Source: Bacillota bacterium
GTDB taxonomy: Bacteria; Bacillota; Clostridia; Lachnospirales; Lachnospiraceae
NCBI GenBank assembly: GCA_023423045.1
Contig: JAFAGA010000065.1
Location: forward strand, 46,415-110,414
DNA: 64,000 nt
Reading direction: 5' to 3'
Both the position numbers and the translations under genes were made by a program. This document shows, in pieces, positions 16,969-24,825 of the stretch. The notes under the pieces were generated by a model, which worked only from the letters and a program-made list of their open reading frames with translations, did no database searches and was not told where the DNA came from. Each line of letters starts with the position of its first letter. Position 1 is the first letter of the stretch.

Positions 16969-17394
16969 TTATTTTGCTGCGGACAGTTCCTCCTTTGGGA
17001 TTACCTTGCCGCAATGGCTGCAATAATATTGCTGCTGGGCGCTATGGCCGCATTCGCTATGAACCAGACGTCCCGGACAATCCTTCAGATGTCTCTCACC
17101 CCATAGCATGAGGCTGTGAAAGATATCATCAAGATCAGCTCCGCTGGGGCTTAATAGATACTGATATCTGGGAGGATGGGATTGATAAAGCCGGCTGGTA
17201 ATCAATCCGTCCGTCTCCAGGCTCTTCAGGCGTTCGGAGAGAAGATTGGAGGGAATCCCCTCCAGATGTTCTTTGATCTCCTTATAGGTGGCATGCCCCA
17301 GCTTGAGCTGGCGAAGAATGAGAAGCGTCCATTTATCCCCGATCAGATTTAAGGTTTGCGCGATGGTACAGGGAAGCTGATAGGTGTTCTTCAT
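16969..17394 (-). CDS. HxlR-family regulator with C-terminal zinc ribbon
   Basis: 141 residues. The winged-helix HxlR pattern is clear: CTIAQTLNLIGDKWTLLILRQL, LSERLKSLETDGLI, PPRYQYLLSPSGADL. The tail adds about 40 residues with CGHS...YYCSHCGKV, two Cys pairs that look like a zinc ribbon, and an early Cys in PCTIAQ that is typical of redox-sensing HxlR proteins. It lies 14 bases downstream of the CcdA-thioredoxin gene on the same strand, so it may sense thiol stress and control that gene. AAGGAG precedes the ATG. Confidence 0.85.
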   Translation of the reverse strand: MKNTYQLPCTIAQTLNLIGDKWTLLILRQLKLGHATYKEIKEHLEGIPSNLLSERLKSLETDGLITSRLYQSHPPRYQYLLSPSGADLDDIFHSLMLWGERHLKDCPGRLVHSECGHSAQQQYYCSHCGKVIPKEELSAAK

Positions 17395-17408
17395 GAGCGG
17401 GCACTCCT

Positions 17409-18827
17409 TTACTTCGTAGAATCGATGGTCTGCTGTATTGCGTTGTCGATCATATCCCTGGTCATCATGGAAGGGATATAGCCATAGATATTTCCGTCTG
17501 TATTAATAAAGAAGGTGGTCGGGAAAGCGGAAATATAGTAATCTGCCAGAACCTCACCGGTCTCATCAAATACAACCGGGAAGGTATAGTTATTTTCCTC
17601 GAGGAATTTGATAACCTCCTCCTTGGAGACATCGCTGTTCTTAGGATATTCGGCGCTGGTAGGGTTGGCTACTGCGAGTACGATGATATCCTCCTGGTTT
17701 TTACCGGTATCCTGGTAAAACTTTTCGATATCCGGCATTTCCTTCTTGCAGGGAGGGCACCAGGTAGCCCAGAAGTTTAAGAATACCACCTTGCCTTTAT
17801 AATCCGATAGGGTATGTTCGTTACCGTATTGGTCTGTAAGGGTAAAGTCAAAGGCAGGGATAATCTTTTTCGCAGAGTCGTCATTCGAGGCGGCACCGGA
17901 ATTATTCTCTTCGCCGGCAGGCGAGGAAGGCTGGGAATTATTATTTGCCGTATCGGATGAACCATTTTGATTTCCCACGGAAGTATTTTCAGAGGAATTA
18001 TCTTCGGAAGGATTGTTGCTGGAGGGATTGCCGTTGTCTTCAGATGATTTGTCCTCGGGAGTCTGGTTATTTTTACTGTTTTGGGTGGTCTGGGGCACAA
18101 AACGGTTTACATAAGCTGAGATGCTGTTCATCCAACCGGTAAAGGTCATGATACCGATGATAATCAGCAGGATACCTCCCGCCTTGACGGTATATTTCAG
18201 CAGCTTCTGGTGCTTCTTCAGGAAGATCAGTGTCTGGGCGGTGAAGAGTCCCAGGAGCAGGAAGGGGATAACAAAGCCTGTGGAATAGAGGAGCACCAGA
18301 AGATTGCCCATCAGGGAACTGCTGCTGGAGGAAGCCATGATCAGTACGGAGGAAAGAGCAGGACCGACGCAGGGAGTCCATGCAAAGCTGAAGGTGAAGC
18401 CCATCAAAAAGGCAATCAGGGGATTCATCTTGCGATCGCCTATATTAAGGTGAAGTTTGCGCTCCCGCTGGAGAAATTTTATCTCCAAAAAGCCTACCTG
18501 GACCAAACCCAGGAGGATAATCAGGATGCCTCCAATTTTGGTGAAAAGCATCTGGTTTGTCTTAAAGAAGGTCCCGAGAGCGGTAAAGGATATCCCCAGA
18601 AGGAAGAAAGCCGAGGAGATTCCCAAAACAAAGAAGACGGTGTGGAGGAAAACCCTCTTCCGGTCATAGGTGATGGTTCCATCCTCCAGGGTTTGTTTTG
18701 CATTTCCGGCCAGATAGCCCATATAAATGGGAATCAGCGGAATGACGCAGGGAGAGAAGAAGGATAGGATACCCTCTATAAATACAAGAATAAAGCTGAC
18801 ATTGCCGGTAAAAAGATCTAAGGTCAT
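17409..18827 (-). CDS. CcdA-type thiol transporter fused to a TlpA/ResA-like thioredoxin
   Basis: 472 residues. The N-terminal half (about 1-235) is a six-helix CcdA/DsbD-beta membrane domain with the paired cysteines in FFSPCVIPLIP and AWTPCVGPALS. A low-complexity linker rich in Asn, Ser and Glu (about 240-310) leads to an extracytoplasmic thioredoxin domain with NFWATWCPPCKKEMP (CPPC about residue 356). It should carry reducing equivalents from cytoplasmic thioredoxin across the membrane and use them on its own tethered domain. The ATG at 18827 has AAAGGAGGCATT just upstream, far better than the in-frame start at 18851. Confidence 0.9.
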   Translation of the reverse strand: MTLDLFTGNVSFILVFIEGILSFFSPCVIPLIPIYMGYLAGNAKQTLEDGTITYDRKRVFLHTVFFVLGISSAFFLLGISFTALGTFFKTNQMLFTKIGGILIILLGLVQVGFLEIKFLQRERKLHLNIGDRKMNPLIAFLMGFTFSFAWTPCVGPALSSVLIMASSSSSSLMGNLLVLLYSTGFVIPFLLLGLFTAQTLIFLKKHQKLLKYTVKAGGILLIIIGIMTFTGWMNSISAYVNRFVPQTTQNSKNNQTPEDKSSEDNGNPSSNNPSEDNSSENTSVGNQNGSSDTANNNSQPSSPAGEENNSGAASNDDSAKKIIPAFDFTLTDQYGNEHTLSDYKGKVVFLNFWATWCPPCKKEMPDIEKFYQDTGKNQEDIIVLAVANPTSAEYPKNSDVSKEEVIKFLEENNYTFPVVFDETGEVLADYYISAFPTTFFINTDGNIYGYIPSMMTRDMIDNAIQQTIDSTK

Positions 18828-19181
18828 AATGCCTCCTTTCCATAGCTCCAATCATGTTATACCGGCGCTTGCCTGGCAATTGATGAGAGGACAATAAGTG
18901 ATATAGTTATATTTGATACTTCTTTTAAAGATATTATACGATAGTGACTTTAAAAAATCAACCCACTTTATAAAATGCTTTGTATATAATATTACTCAAA
19001 CTGTTAAATTATCAAGAAATTTTAAAAAAAGTTATATATCTCTTGAAATAGCATATTGAATTATTCCTATAAAAATAATATGATTTAGAATATTATGCAT
19101 TTGACAAGTGATTATTATAGTGATAGAATAAGGAAATAGTTAAAAAATTTGAATTAATTTAGAGCCATAGGAGATGCAAAC
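18828..19181. other. AT-rich divergent promoter region
   Basis: No gene. It separates the CcdA-thioredoxin gene (leftward) from the MarR gene (rightward) and contains the MarR promoter. No clear operator palindrome was seen. Confidence 0.5.
19101..19129 (+). promoter_or_regulatory. Promoter of marR-degV
   Basis: TTGACA (19101-19106), 17 bases, TAGAAT (19124-19129): a near-consensus sigma-A promoter 53 bases before the MarR start. Confidence 0.75.
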
Positions 19182-19604
19182 ATGCTGGAGAGAGAATTTG
19201 AAAAACTATACTTTAAGTTTAGAAATAATTACTGCAAAAATTTGTTTTCAGGGGTCAATGAAGACAAGGATAGCCTGAGTCCCACTGAATCCTACTGTGT
19301 AGAGGCGATCTTTCTGATGAACCGCCCCACGGTTCATCAATTTGCAAATTATGTGAATATATCCCAGCCCAATGCCACCTACCGAATCAGCAACCTGATC
19401 AGCAAGGGCTACGTAAGAAAGGTCATGTCTGAGGATGACAGGAGGGAATATTTCCTGGAGGTTACAGACAAGTTTTCCAGGAATTACGGAATGAATGCAT
19501 CTTTTAATACCCAGCTAATGAACGGAATCCGCGAAAAGTTTACAGAAGAAGAGATAGAGCGGATGGAGGCTCTGATTAAAAAGCTGAATACAATCATGCC
19601 TTAG
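19182..19604 (+). CDS. MarR-family transcriptional regulator
   Basis: 140 residues. A winged helix-turn-helix is visible: PTVHQFANYVNISQPNATYRI, then LISKGYVRKVMSEDDRREYFLEVT. AGGAG precedes the ATG. It is followed by a DegV gene after 127 bases. Because DegV binds fatty acids, a role in lipid or membrane homeostasis is a reasonable but unproven guess. Confidence 0.85.
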   Translation: MLEREFEKLYFKFRNNYCKNLFSGVNEDKDSLSPTESYCVEAIFLMNRPTVHQFANYVNISQPNATYRISNLISKGYVRKVMSEDDRREYFLEVTDKFSRNYGMNASFNTQLMNGIREKFTEEEIERMEALIKKLNTIMP

Positions 19605-19731
19605 TTTAACCTTGCTGCTGTAAAACGATGAGAATATGAATGAGTGCCAAACAGTCGGAAACATTCGCGGATTGCGAATATCCCCTTGGCAAAAAAATAA
19701 TATGCCGCAGATGCGGCGGACAGGAGTTGTT

Positions 19732-20574
19732 ATGGGAATTAGAATTATAACGGATTCAACCTCGGATATTAATAGCACACAGGCCAGGGAGCTCGGAATA
19801 ACCGTCGTTCCCCTTAAGGTCATCTTCGGAGAGAAAGAGTATAAGGAGGGGATTGATATCACCATAGAGGGTTTTTATGAGAAGTTGGTGAAGGCGGAAA
19901 AGCTCCCCACCACCTCGCAGCCGGCTCCGGATGATTTCCTTTCCGCATTTCTTCAGGCGAAGGAGGCGGGGGATAGCGCGATTGTAATCCTTATCGCCGG
20001 TAAACTGAGCGGAACGTTCCAAAGTGCGGTAATAGCAAAGGAAATGGCGGAATACGAGGAGATTTATATTGTGGATAGCCAGATTACGATTACCGGATTG
20101 CGTTTTCTTGTGGAGCATGCGGTGAAGCTGAACAGGGAAGGGAAAAGTGCGAAGGATATCGTCAAGATTCTGGAAGAATTGAAGGAGCGGATTGTACTCC
20201 TTGCTATCGTGGATACACTGGAATACCTTCATAAGGGCGGCCGCTTATCCAAATCCTCTGCCATTCTCGGTTCGCTTTTGAAGTTTAAGCCTATTATTAC
20301 ACTGAAAGATGGTGCCATCGGAGTACTGGGCAAAGAAAGAGGTACGAATAAAGGGATTGGTAAGATCCTGGAGATCATAGAGGAGCAGGGGGGCTTGGAC
20401 AGCAATTATCCGGTCTACTATGGATATACGGCAGATGATGCTAAGACGAAGCAGCTGATGGAAAGTGTTAACAGCAGATATCATATTAAGGATGCCAAGA
20501 TCTATCCGGTGGGTTGTGTTGTCGGCACCCATGCCGGGCCCGGTGCCTGTGTTATTACCTATATCAAGGCATAA
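19732..20574 (+). CDS. DegV-family fatty-acid-binding protein
   Basis: 280 residues, a normal DegV length. Visible motifs are IRIITDSTSDI at the N-terminus, VVPLKVIFGEKEYKEG, TSQPAPDDFLSAF, ILIAGKLSGTFQSA (the ligand Ser region), LEYLHKGGRLSKS and VVGTHAGPGACV at the end. DegV (FakB-type) proteins carry a fatty acid for phosphorylation by FakA; no fakA is in the window. The ATG at 19732 follows CAGGAG by 6 bases; an upstream ATG would add 32 unmatched residues. Confidence 0.92.
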   Translation: MGIRIITDSTSDINSTQARELGITVVPLKVIFGEKEYKEGIDITIEGFYEKLVKAEKLPTTSQPAPDDFLSAFLQAKEAGDSAIVILIAGKLSGTFQSAVIAKEMAEYEEIYIVDSQITITGLRFLVEHAVKLNREGKSAKDIVKILEELKERIVLLAIVDTLEYLHKGGRLSKSSAILGSLLKFKPIITLKDGAIGVLGKERGTNKGIGKILEIIEEQGGLDSNYPVYYGYTADDAKTKQLMESVNSRYHIKDAKIYPVGCVVGTHAGPGACVITYIKA

Positions 20575-20591
20575 CCGGAGAGTTACGCTGA

Positions 20592-20864
20592 TCAGGGGTC
20601 CGTATCCAATCTATGTAAGCAGGTAGCATAGGGCATACCTGCACTTGGTTTATATATCTCTATTATGGTAAAATGGGAAGCTTGTTCCGGATCATCTTTG
20701 GCTCGGGCAATGCAGAGGAAGCGGTATTTCATGCCTGTTTCCTCACGCATTGCTACGGCAATTGGAAGATAGCGGAAGGGGGCCTCGTTCCTCTTCATGG
20801 CATTGTGGAAAAGTAATGCATCATAATAGGATATGCACGGTTCGTAGACCCAATTTTTTGGCAT
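20592..20864 (-). CDS. Small hypothetical protein
   Basis: 90 residues with no recognised domain. GAGGT lies 8 bases before the ATG and the gene is convergent with degV with only a 17-base gap, which favours a real gene. The protein mixes aromatic and charged residues (MKYRFLCIARAK, HFTIIEIYKPSAG) and has no membrane segment or Cys cluster. It could be a small alpha/beta domain. Confidence 0.6.
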   Translation of the reverse strand: MPKNWVYEPCISYYDALLFHNAMKRNEAPFRYLPIAVAMREETGMKYRFLCIARAKDDPEQASHFTIIEIYKPSAGMPYATCLHRLDTDP

Positions 20865-20939
20865 AGGAAGTACCTCATGAAGAGCGTTACTATATCATAT
20901 GCAGCATCAAAGCAAAAAGTAAGTGCTGAACGGTAACGA

Positions 20940-21815
20940 TTATTCGTGGATATGGTTTCGCCTGCGGTAGAGATTTTTGAATTCCGTAGGGGTACATTCT
21001 TTGAAGCCTTTGAACACGCGGTTGAAGGTAGCTATGCTGGAAAAACCGGAACGCATGGCAACCTCCGTGATGGAGAGATCAGGGTCAAGCAGAAGCTTCT
21101 CGGCTTCCTTGACCCTCCTTTGATTCAAATAATCATAAAAGGACATATTCGTATATTGCTTAAAAAGCCGGGAAAAATGAAATTTGCTGAAGCCCGCTAC
21201 ATCTGCAACCGTCTCCAGAGTAACGGTATCGGAATAATGGTGATTGATGTAATCAAAGATAAGATTAAATTTCTCGATATATTCTTTTTGCTTATTCAGT
21301 TTGACATCCGGAAACAGATTTTCTGTATTCAGGCAGCTTCGTCCGGTTACCACGAACATTTGGATGATTAAAGCGTAGATGGCCGCTTCCCGGAGCGTGT
21401 TGCTGCTGCGGTACTCCTCGCTAATTTGGCCGAAGAGCTCCGCCATGCGGGAATGAATATCGGGAGCAGTATCTGGCGTAATCAGGCGGGGCTGGTTCAA
21501 TACGGGCAAAATATTAGCCAGGCCTTTCAGATTGCTGATCAGGGAGAAGTCAATGAGGAGTATACGGCGTACGCCCCAGGACGGGGCTTCCAGTTCATGC
21601 AGTTCGCCAGGAGGGATGATCAGGATATCTCCCTCCTGCAGGGTATAGGTTGTCCTGCCGATATGAATGGTATAGATATTCTCGATTGGCATAATCATCT
21701 CAATAGCGGTATGCCAATGAACGGAATAATGATCCGGCTCATTGTTGTTATGGAGCAGGATCGATGTATCCTTCTGATAGTCTACTTTTTCATAAATTCC
21801 ATCCATAATTCTCAT
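20940..21815 (-). CDS. AraC-family regulator (xylan locus)
   Basis: 291 residues. An N-terminal cupin (HWHTAIEMIMPIENI, GDILIIPPGELHELE) is followed by two C-terminal helix-turn-helix motifs (LETVADVAGFSKFHFSRLFKQ, then ITEVAMRSGFSSIATFNRVFKGF). It is transcribed away from the xylosidase/glucuronidase genes and is the best candidate for their sugar-responsive activator. The ribosome binding site is modest; an ATG three codons downstream is possible. Confidence 0.88.
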   Translation of the reverse strand: MRIMDGIYEKVDYQKDTSILLHNNNEPDHYSVHWHTAIEMIMPIENIYTIHIGRTTYTLQEGDILIIPPGELHELEAPSWGVRRILLIDFSLISNLKGLANILPVLNQPRLITPDTAPDIHSRMAELFGQISEEYRSSNTLREAAIYALIIQMFVVTGRSCLNTENLFPDVKLNKQKEYIEKFNLIFDYINHHYSDTVTLETVADVAGFSKFHFSRLFKQYTNMSFYDYLNQRRVKEAEKLLLDPDLSITEVAMRSGFSSIATFNRVFKGFKECTPTEFKNLYRRRNHIHE

Positions 21816-22221
21816 CTTGGCTCTTGACCCCTCTCCCCTTGTATTAATGGCAGATCTTTTTTGAACCGTTTCTTTTCTTTGCTCCCGGCAGGCCGATTTT
21901 GCAATAAATATTGCTATTATTTCAGCTATTGCAGAACAACACCGAATTTGTCAAATCCGTATAAAAATATAAACGGAAGGAGTGGTTTATTAGTTATAAT
22001 ATCATAGAGTTAAGTTTAATATAAATCAATATATTTGTAAACGGGGATTTGTTAATTCAATAAATTATTTTGCTCAATTTAATTTCTGCTGAAAAATCGC
22101 AAATAGTGAGATTATTATAGCAATATATGATAGGTCAAAAAGAAAATTTTGCTTTAGACTAACATTATGAACACGGTGCGGAAGCAGCATCTTTATCAGT
22201 TTGTAGGGAATGGAAATTAGT

Positions 22222-22271
22222 GATGAGAATCGGACTCAGAGGACGACCTGGTCCTCTGAGGAACTCTCATC
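22222..22271 (+). repeat. Large hairpin upstream of the xylosidase gene
   Basis: GATGAGA...TCTCATC outer pairs enclose ACTCAGAGGA/TCCTCTGAG with an 8-base loop. No T run follows and it is upstream of the likely promoter, so it may be a DNA-level element or the end of another RNA. Confidence 0.6.
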
Positions 22272-22325
22272 CCACCGGCAGAAGAACTAAAATTTTCGTA
22301 GGATAGAATCAATCTGATTTTATTG

Positions 22326-22354
22326 TTGAGTCATTAAACAAAGTGTGATAAGAT
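22326..22354 (+). promoter_or_regulatory. Probable promoter of the xylosidase gene
   Basis: TTGAGT (22326-22331), 17 bases, TAAGAT (22349-22354), located 62 bases before the start codon. Confidence 0.5.
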
Positions 22355-22416
22355 GCTTATAAATGAGTAGATTTAAAGAGTTGGAATAGACAGAAACAAA
22401 AATAGGAGGAATTTAG

Positions 22417-24579
22417 ATGCAGGATAACATGGCATACAGGAATGAAGGGCTGAGCTTTGAGGAGAGAGCAAAGGATCTGGTATCCAGAATGACTCTGGAG
22501 GAAAAGGTATTTCAGACACTCTATACGGCCCCGGCGATTGAGAGGCTTGGTGTTAAGGCTTACAATTGGTGGAATGAGGCACTGCACGGAGTGGCCCGTG
22601 CCGGCGTAGCTACGGTATTTCCCCAGGCTATCGGGCTGGCGGCGACCTTTGACGAAGATTTATTGGAGGAGGTTGCAGATGCCATTTCCACAGAAGGCAG
22701 AGCTAAGTTCAATATGCAGCAGAAATATAATGATACGGATATCTATAAAGGGCTGACCTTCTGGTCTCCCAATGTGAATATATTCCGGGATCCCAGATGG
22801 GGAAGAGGTCATGAAACCTATGGCGAGGACCCCTATCTGAGTTCAAGGCTTGGTGTAAGATTTGTCCAGGGCATCCAGGGACACGATGAGAAATATCTCA
22901 AGGCGGCGGCATGTGCAAAGCATTTTGCCGTACACTCCGGTCCGGAGGATATCAGACATAGCTTTAATGCGGAGGTATCCACGCAGGATCTTTATGAGAC
23001 CTATCTTCCCGCTTTCCGGGCCTGTGTTCAGGAGGCGAAGGTAGAGGCGGTGATGGGCGCTTACAATCGGACGAACGGGGAGCCTTGCTGCGGCAGCAAG
23101 ACTCTGCTGGAGGATATTCTGAGAGGGGAATGGGGGTTTGAGGGGCATGTGACCTCCGACTGCTGGGCGATTAAGGACTTCCATGAAGGCCACATGGTGA
23201 CCTCGACTCCGGTAGAATCCGTAGCTCTGGCGATGAATAACGGCTGCGATCTTAATTGCGGTAATCTGTACGGCAACCTGCTTTATGCGGTCAGGGACGG
23301 TCTGGTTCAGGAGGAAACCCTAGACCGGGCGGTAACGAGACTGGTAACGACACGAATGAAGCTTGGATTGTTTGATGATCAATCCAAGGTGCCTTTTAAT
23401 CATATCGGCTATGAAAAGGTGGATTGTGTTGAACACAAGCACTTAAATCGTAAGGCCGGCAGAAAATCTATTGTATTGTTAAAGAATGAAAATAATCTCC
23501 TTCCCTTAGATAAGAGCAAAATCAGGACAGTGGGCGTCATAGGCCCGAATGCCAATAACAGGAAGGCGCTGGTGGGCAATTATGAAGGCACTGCCTCCGA
23601 ATATATTACTGTTCTGGAGGGAATCAAGGACTATCTTGGAGAGGATGCCCGGGTATTCTATTCCGAGGGATGTCATTTATTTAAGAACCGCATTCAGGGA
23701 CTGGGTGAGGAGAATGACCGCCTTGCAGAGGTCCGTGCCGTATGCGATGTGAGTGATGTGATCATTGCCTGCTTCGGCCTGGACCCGGGCCTGGAAGGGG
23801 AGGAAGGCGACCAGGGCAACGAGTTTGCCAGCGGTGACAAGCCTAACTTAAACCTTCCCGGTCTCCAGGGTAAATTGATACAGGAGCTTTGGAACAGCGG
23901 CAAGCCGGTGGTACTGGTGCTTCTGTCCGGCAGTGCACTCAGTATCCCATGGGAAGCAGAGCATATACCGGCCATTGTCCAGGGATGGTACCCGGGAGCA
24001 CAGGGAGGAAGAGTGATTGCAGAGATGCTGTTCGGAGAGTATTCTCCGGAGGGCAAGCTGCCGGTAACTTTCTACCGTACCTCGGAGGAGCTTCCTGAAT
24101 TCACGGATTATAATATGAGGGGAAGGACCTACCGTTACATGTCCGAAGAAGCGCTGTATCCTTTTGGTTATGGTTTATCCTATACCGAATTCGAGCTGGA
24201 GAAGATCTGTGTTGATGCGGATGCAATTGAGCCGGGCAAGGCCGTGACCTGCCGTGCGGATATCAGGAATACGGGCAAAGTTGCCGGAGCAGAAACGCTT
24301 CAGGTATATGTCAAGGTGAAAGCGGAGGGGGCTCCCAACTATCAGCTGAAGGGATTGAAAAAGGTCTCCTTGCAGCCGGGTGAACAGAAAACCGTTACCA
24401 TTACATTAGAGGACGAAGCTTTTGGGCTGTATGATGATAATGGAAAGCTGGTGCTGCGGGAGGGAGAATATGAATTATTCATCGGCAGCAGCCAGCCGGA
24501 TGACAGAAGCATTCGGTTAACAGGCAGAAAACCCTACAGTAAAACCCTGCACTCCAGGCAAACGGTTACTCTTTCATGA
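22417..24579 (+). CDS. GH3 beta-xylosidase / alpha-arabinofuranosidase type
   Basis: 720 residues, no signal peptide, so cytoplasmic. The GH3 barrel shows FWSPNVNIFRDPRWGRGHETYGEDP and CAKHFAVHSG. The nucleophile is D248 in VTSDCWA; the SDC form is typical of xylosidase-type GH3, whereas glucosidases usually have SDW or SDY. The alpha/beta sandwich (GVIGPNANNRKALVGNYEG) and a C-terminal fibronectin III-like domain follow. AGGAGGAATTTAG precedes the ATG. It likely cuts xylo-oligosaccharides from glucuronoxylan together with the GH67 enzyme downstream. Confidence 0.92.
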   Translation: MQDNMAYRNEGLSFEERAKDLVSRMTLEEKVFQTLYTAPAIERLGVKAYNWWNEALHGVARAGVATVFPQAIGLAATFDEDLLEEVADAISTEGRAKFNMQQKYNDTDIYKGLTFWSPNVNIFRDPRWGRGHETYGEDPYLSSRLGVRFVQGIQGHDEKYLKAAACAKHFAVHSGPEDIRHSFNAEVSTQDLYETYLPAFRACVQEAKVEAVMGAYNRTNGEPCCGSKTLLEDILRGEWGFEGHVTSDCWAIKDFHEGHMVTSTPVESVALAMNNGCDLNCGNLYGNLLYAVRDGLVQEETLDRAVTRLVTTRMKLGLFDDQSKVPFNHIGYEKVDCVEHKHLNRKAGRKSIVLLKNENNLLPLDKSKIRTVGVIGPNANNRKALVGNYEGTASEYITVLEGIKDYLGEDARVFYSEGCHLFKNRIQGLGEENDRLAEVRAVCDVSDVIIACFGLDPGLEGEEGDQGNEFASGDKPNLNLPGLQGKLIQELWNSGKPVVLVLLSGSALSIPWEAEHIPAIVQGWYPGAQGGRVIAEMLFGEYSPEGKLPVTFYRTSEELPEFTDYNMRGRTYRYMSEEALYPFGYGLSYTEFELEKICVDADAIEPGKAVTCRADIRNTGKVAGAETLQVYVKVKAEGAPNYQLKGLKKVSLQPGEQKTVTITLEDEAFGLYDDNGKLVLREGEYELFIGSSQPDDRSIRLTGRKPYSKTLHSRQTVTLS

Positions 24580-24733
24580 ACAGAAGACCGTTCATGATCC
24601 GGTACTTTGTACCTCTGATGTGTACTCCTTTTGCGGGCACACCAATGCACATACACCGGTATCATGCCTGACGGCATGCTGCCATTCCAGAAGAGGGAAA
24701 AGCGGCGGGCAGACCACCGCCTTTTCCTCTTCT
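24574..24733. repeat. Intergenic array of four hairpins
   Basis: It starts in the stop codon of the GH3 gene: TCATGAAC/GTTCATGA (24574-24597), GGTAC/GTACC (about 24600-24612), CATGCC/GGCATG (about 24663-24678) and a long AGAAGAGG...CCTCTTCT stem with internal GCGGCGG/CCACCGC (24689-24733). The first has the same arms as hairpins at 44.7-44.8 kb. The last could act as an attenuator before the GH67 gene. Confidence 0.7.
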
Positions 24734-24825
24734 TAAATTAATAGGGCGAGGGTCTTTTGCTTCATGGGTGAAACAGCGGCAGGAGGCAGCCTGTTCATTT
24801 TGATGGAAAGAGTAGGAGAGAATTT

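Larger units (their letters stand above)
21816..22416. other. 600-base divergent control region
   Basis: No gene. It is AT-rich and lies between the AraC gene and the xylosidase gene. It contains a large hairpin (22222-22271) and a probable promoter (22326-22354). I see no clear cre site. Confidence 0.5.
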
